From Euperipatoides rowelli (Eukaryota; Onychophora; Udeonychophora; Euonychophora; Peripatopsidae): 10,165 bases of DNA. The stretch is taken from assembly GCA_003024985.2 (NCBI GenBank), contig PXIH01S0000228.1; one strand, 5' to 3'. The notes under the pieces were generated by a model. It had not been told where the DNA came from. It did no database searches and was given only the letters and a program-made list of their open reading frames with translations. Positions 7,548-10,165 of the stretch are shown here, piece by piece (position 1 is the first letter of the stretch; every line of letters begins with the position of its first letter). The position numbers and the translations under genes are program-made.

Positions 7548-7743
7548 AGATCCTCGCATCATGCACAATTTGAACATTTCAAAAATAGCTAGTTTGCGTG
7601 AAAAATAAATCAGATCGTCAGTATCATGGACATTTTGAAATCACTAAAATATAGCTAGTTTTAGAGAGAAAAAACTCAGAACCTCGTTATGATGTAGATT
7701 TGGAAGATTGTAAAATGAGCAGCTGTCACGTTTATAGTAAAAC
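7548..7743. repeat. Degenerate tandem repeat, three units of 64-66 bp
   Basis: Units begin agatcctcg (7548), agatcgtca (7612) and agaacctcg (7678). Each continues with an atcatg/atgatg word, a cattttgaa-like word, taaaat/aaaata and then an agct element. The first two units are broken by stops in the frame that is open in the third. The third forms the start of the exon-like ORF at 7665-7868. Confidence 0.55.
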
Positions 7744-7868
7744 TCACCAGGTGGTAGCTAACAGCAATGGTGATAAATTGATCCAGACGACTATTTACGA
7801 GGCTATTTTTGATAAAACGAGCGTGAACCATAGACAACAAAGTGTTCTTCCATATCCAAAAATGAAAG
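7665..7868 (+). CDS. Exon-like ORF ending at a strong splice donor, product unknown
   Basis: I do not recognise the product. The frame is open from 7655; a plausible acceptor is ctagttttag ending at 7664. It runs hydrophilic and non-repetitive (SEPRYDVDLEDCKMSSCHVY, then SKTHQVVANSNGDKLIQTTI, then YEAIFDKTSVNHRQQSVLPY) to PKMK. There gtaagt at 7869-7874 matches the consensus 5' splice donor in phase 0. The residue mix is less AT-biased than chance ORFs nearby. Against a live exon: no neighbouring exon is seen, the acceptor has a poor pyrimidine tract, and part of the ORF is duplicated in inverted orientation next to a LINE junction. Alternatives are a captured exon fragment inside a mobile element, part of a transposon gene, or a chance ORF. 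No signal peptide, membrane segment or catalytic motif is visible. Confidence 0.3.
7721..7753 (+). repeat. Partner arm of the 33-bp inverted pair
   Basis: Complementary to 7410-7442 at 31 of 33 positions. It lies inside the exon-like ORF and encodes SSCHVYSKTHQV there. The two arms enclose the 23-bp-arm hairpin, giving a nested stem structure. Confidence 0.85.
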
Positions 7869-9055
7869 TAAGTGTCGAATCTAGTTATTTGTTAAAAAAA
7901 AATATCAAAATTCCTTAAAGCTTCCTGTCTACAAAAGTGTATTCCCATCCCCATCAATTCTTATTTAGAATACATCATAAAATTAGAGATACTACATACA
8001 TTTGCATTTGCTATAAAATGCTAAATGTCATATAATTTCTATAAAATGTTAAATTTTAAACATGTTTTTTTTATATAAAATTAATTCTTTAAACTTGAAA
8101 GATCATGCTATTTGAGACTTTAAAACTAACATAAATAAAGTAATGCAGCAGAGATTATGAAAAAAAAATGGTTGAACAAAATTGAAAATGTTTTCAAAAT
8201 TGTTGTAAATAGACTTGAGAACATAATTTCAAAGACATGATGTAAAAACTTCTCCATTTATAACTTATCTAAATTGTGTTGAAAATTCATATTCTTAGCA
8301 CTAATATGGTAATTTCGACAAAATTCAAAATAATTATTTAATGAATGCTGTAAAATGATAAATTTACATTATTAATGCTAAATATTGAAAATATAAATGT
8401 TAAAATTCCCTATCCCTAATTCATAATCAAATAATCACACAGAAACAGCCTAGGACTGAACATAACTATTGATTCATCTCTTTAAAAAATAATGCTGGAC
8501 CTATCTAATATTATGGTCTATTAAAACTGAACTGCGAATATTAATTATAATTTGGCATGACAATAATACGAGGCGGAGTTTATTTAACATCAATACTCAT
8601 TCTCTTTTCTTTTGTTGGATATTAAATTAGAATTTTTAAAAAGGAAAAAACGGATGTAATTATTGTAATAAGAAATGTATATAATATACCATACCTTATA
8701 TAATAATATATTGTGAAATAGTGGGGAAGATATGGGCGCATCAGTAATATGACTAGCTGCTCAGGGCATAATTCGCTGATGGTTTGGCTTTGTATGTAGC
8801 CTATTATTATTAGTCTGCGCTCATTTATTCTGTATAAAGCAGGGGGATTGTGACTTGTTTCATTTCATGCAACATAAATGAAACAAGTATGCTTTAAAGA
8901 TTTAACTAAAAGTAAAGCATGGCTCGAACACGGTCAAATCTTTCTCTTGCTCACTGAATATAACTCAAGAAGTCAAGACTCAGTCATAGATGAAATATCC
9001 ATGCAAAAGGTACTATTCATGATGAATCATGTCTCTGATTGGTAAAGTGTCCATA
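7869..9055. other. AT-rich stretch, no gene seen
   Basis: No ORF of note. Around 8010-8060 the phrase tataaaatg.taaat occurs twice about 29 bases apart, a possible degenerate dimer. A 13-bp-arm hairpin lies at 8853-8888. A locally less AT-rich patch (8740-8850) includes tataaagc at 8833-8840 but nothing downstream that would make it a promoter. Confidence 0.55.
8853..8888. repeat. Perfect inverted repeat, 13-bp arms
   Basis: acttgtttcattt (8853-8865) is exactly complementary to aaatgaaacaagt (8876-8888), with a 10-nt loop. After a short gap on the left, aaagca (8836-8841) also pairs with tgcttt (8890-8895). No flanking target duplication was recognised. Confidence 0.75.
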
Positions 9056-9058
9056 TAA

Positions 9059-9178
9059 ATAAATGCTGATATAAGTATTCTTAAAAATATTTACATAACA
9101 TTTATTAGACCTAAATTAGAGCATAATGCCACAATTTGGAATTCTACAATTATGGTAAAACAATGTACAGTAGTCTAT
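9059..9178 (+). mobile_element. LINE reverse transcriptase C-terminal region, part 1
   Basis: The open frame from 9059 reads ISILKNIYITFIRPKLEHNA followed by TIWNS. This matches the well-known C-terminal LINE segment (Jockey/L2/CR1-type) that usually reads like YKTFIRPKLEYAS..WNP, just downstream of the polymerase core. Coding similarity then stops and resumes at about 9665 after a probable insertion. Same strand as the fragment at 6847-7395 and downstream of it in protein order, but the polymerase centre between them is missing. Confidence 0.75.
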
Positions 9179-9179
9179 A

Positions 9180-9648
9180 CAGTCGGTTCGATATAAGTTT
9201 TTCACTATAATGTTTTTGGCCAATTAGGGATCATACTCACTTTAAGTTATCCTATTTCACTATAAATTTGTTGCTGAACCAAAATAATACATTTTTAATG
9301 AATGAAATTTCATTGATTCAATATTTCTTTATGCTTACACCTTGGCTTTCTGATGGAAAAAAAAAATTGTGACCAATGATAAATGTTTACTACTAAAATA
9401 CATATTTTTAAAACTATATTAATTTCAATGCGGGAACAGATTTGATAAATTAGGAGAGCACAACATTTCTATCTTATCATTCAATAATAATTCATTTTAA
9501 TTGATATGCCTACTATTTTATATTCACATTTTTTTAAGGTTTAAATATTAAAAAAAAATTGTTTTTTCTTTATCAAACCCATCTCCAAATTTGAGATGGA
9601 AAATTGTGTTTTGATATAAGTTGTTTCATTTAAAGTTGTATTTTACTG
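9180..9648. mobile_element. Probable Tigger/pogo-like MITE inserted in the LINE
   Basis: This interrupts the LINE frame between TIWNS and the IETI..KKRVIKIIL block. It starts cagtcggttcgatataag immediately after TA (9178-9179) and ends with actg (9645-9648). A gatataag..tt.ttca phrase occurs near the left end (9187-9217) and again near the right end (9609-9644), in direct orientation. Known: Tigger/pogo-related elements start with CAGT, duplicate TA and carry repeated ttcgatataacg/tataacgaa phrases. The right flank reads CA rather than TA, and the terminal inverted repeat is short and decayed, so the family and exact right end are uncertain. No transposase. Confidence 0.4.
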
Positions 9649-9664
9649 CAACCAATGTTAACCG

Positions 9665-9865
9665 GGGTGTAGCTATAATGATATAGAGACAATTAACAAA
9701 AAAAAAAAAAGAGTCATCAAAATTATCTTAAGAAGATCAGTGAACGATTATCGTGTAGGTCTTGATTTACTTAACTTAAAAACTCTATTATCTTTTAACA
9801 AAGATCTACTATCTTTCAAGTTTACAACATTTTAGTAAATTTTCTGCTAAATTATTCCCCTTAGT
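9665..9865 (+). mobile_element. LINE reverse transcriptase C-terminal region, part 2
   Basis: The open frame reads YNDIETINKKKKRVIKIILR, then SVNDYRVGLDLLNLKTLLS, then DLLSFKF. This fits the final conserved block of Jockey/L2-type LINE proteins (an IE.VQKRA..II segment, then a Y...L..LNL.TL.. segment and an LCLKFAKK-like end). A stop follows at about 9833; with a one-base shift the text continues SKFSAKLFP, which also fits the family end. The 13-A run at 9698-9710 lies within the IE..QKR segment and probably expanded. Joins part 1 across the insertion at about 9180-9648. Confidence 0.75.
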
Positions 9866-10165
9866 GATTATCATTGGATTGAGACATTGTTATTACACCT
9901 CTTGATTATCATAGGGTTGGGTATAGTTATTTATTACTTAGGAATTAAGATTGAGGGCTGAGTGAAATTTAGAACTATAAATAATAATAATTAAAAAGGC
10001 TTAGAAAACAGTTGGCACTAGTGAGCTCATCTAAAATCTGATTGGTCTGTGAAGGACTCCTTTCAGAAAATACCACCAGCCATTTTACATTTTAAAGTCA
10101 TATTTGGTCGAGGTTGTTAAGTTGGAGGGTTTCATGTAGCCGGTTAGTACTTTTGCTCATCCCTA
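9866..10165. other. LINE 3' flank and window end, no gene seen
   Basis: This holds the second copy of the 26-nt repeat (9896-9921). The last 150 bases are less AT-rich and include gattggt (10040-10046), an inverted CCAAT word, and agccggttagtac at the very end. No promoter or RNA gene can be supported from what is visible. Confidence 0.45.
9896..9921 (+). repeat. 26-nt dispersed repeat, copy 2
   Basis: Identical to 639-664 over 26 nt. Here it follows the end of the LINE coding fragment by about 30 bases, outside any recognisable MITE ends. The earlier copy is inside the MITE at 505-760. Confidence 0.8.

Noticed and set aside
8740-9060. Possible core promoters (tataaagc at 8833; inverted CCAAT near 9037 followed by catataaata at 9052)
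   Set aside because: No exon, start codon context or initiator is visible downstream; the second is followed directly by a LINE coding fragment. Such words are expected by chance in AT-rich DNA.
10040-10165. Possible promoter or tRNA-derived SINE at the window end (gattggt; agccggttagtac)
   Set aside because: Only a short word resembles a tRNA-like start, no B box is seen, and the window ends before it could be tested.
1-10165. CRISPR array, bacterial operon, phage or defence system
   Set aside because: There are no regularly spaced identical repeats and no dense coding. The homopolymers, LINE and hAT signatures are those of animal nuclear DNA.

Overview
This window reads as non-coding DNA from an animal genome, most likely an invertebrate. 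It is strongly AT-rich (roughly 70% A+T by eye) and full of homopolymer tracts. It has no long open reading frame, no bacterial-style gene packing, and no recognisable rRNA, tRNA or CRISPR. What can be recognised is almost all mobile-element debris. The species cannot be named from the sequence.

Layout. At 1-1920 there is AT-rich sequence containing a ~256 bp MITE (505-760) with 21-bp inverted repeats and a 9-bp flanking duplication. At 1927-2460 there is a G-rich fragment, a 72-bp tandem dimer, a short CT microsatellite and a 64-bp tandem dimer. At 3280-5213 lies the most structured region, a large imperfect inverted repeat (arms 3280-4015 and 4575-5213). Its left arm, loop and right arm have each been hit by a different short non-autonomous hAT-type element with its own 8-bp target duplication. 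Each arm preserves the unoccupied site of the other arm's insertion. A fourth hAT element (5569-5869) lies outside and is an inverted relative of the one in the right arm.

At 6847-7395 is a decayed, frameshifted piece of a LINE (non-LTR) reverse transcriptase on the + strand. It breaks off inside the motif that normally reads GVPQGS. The break coincides with a 12-bp-arm palindrome and opens a cluster of nested inverted repeats (7378-7753). One arm overlaps a short exon-like ORF (7665-7868) that ends at a textbook splice donor. At 9059-9865 the C-terminal part of a LINE reverse transcriptase appears, same strand and in downstream order, interrupted by a probable Tigger/pogo-like insertion (about 9180-9648). 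The rest is AT-rich sequence without supportable genes.

The only candidate host coding sequence is the single exon-like ORF at 7665-7868, and it is weak. Nothing here assembles into a pathway or operon. The window is best read as intergenic or intronic DNA whose interest lies in the nested insertion history.
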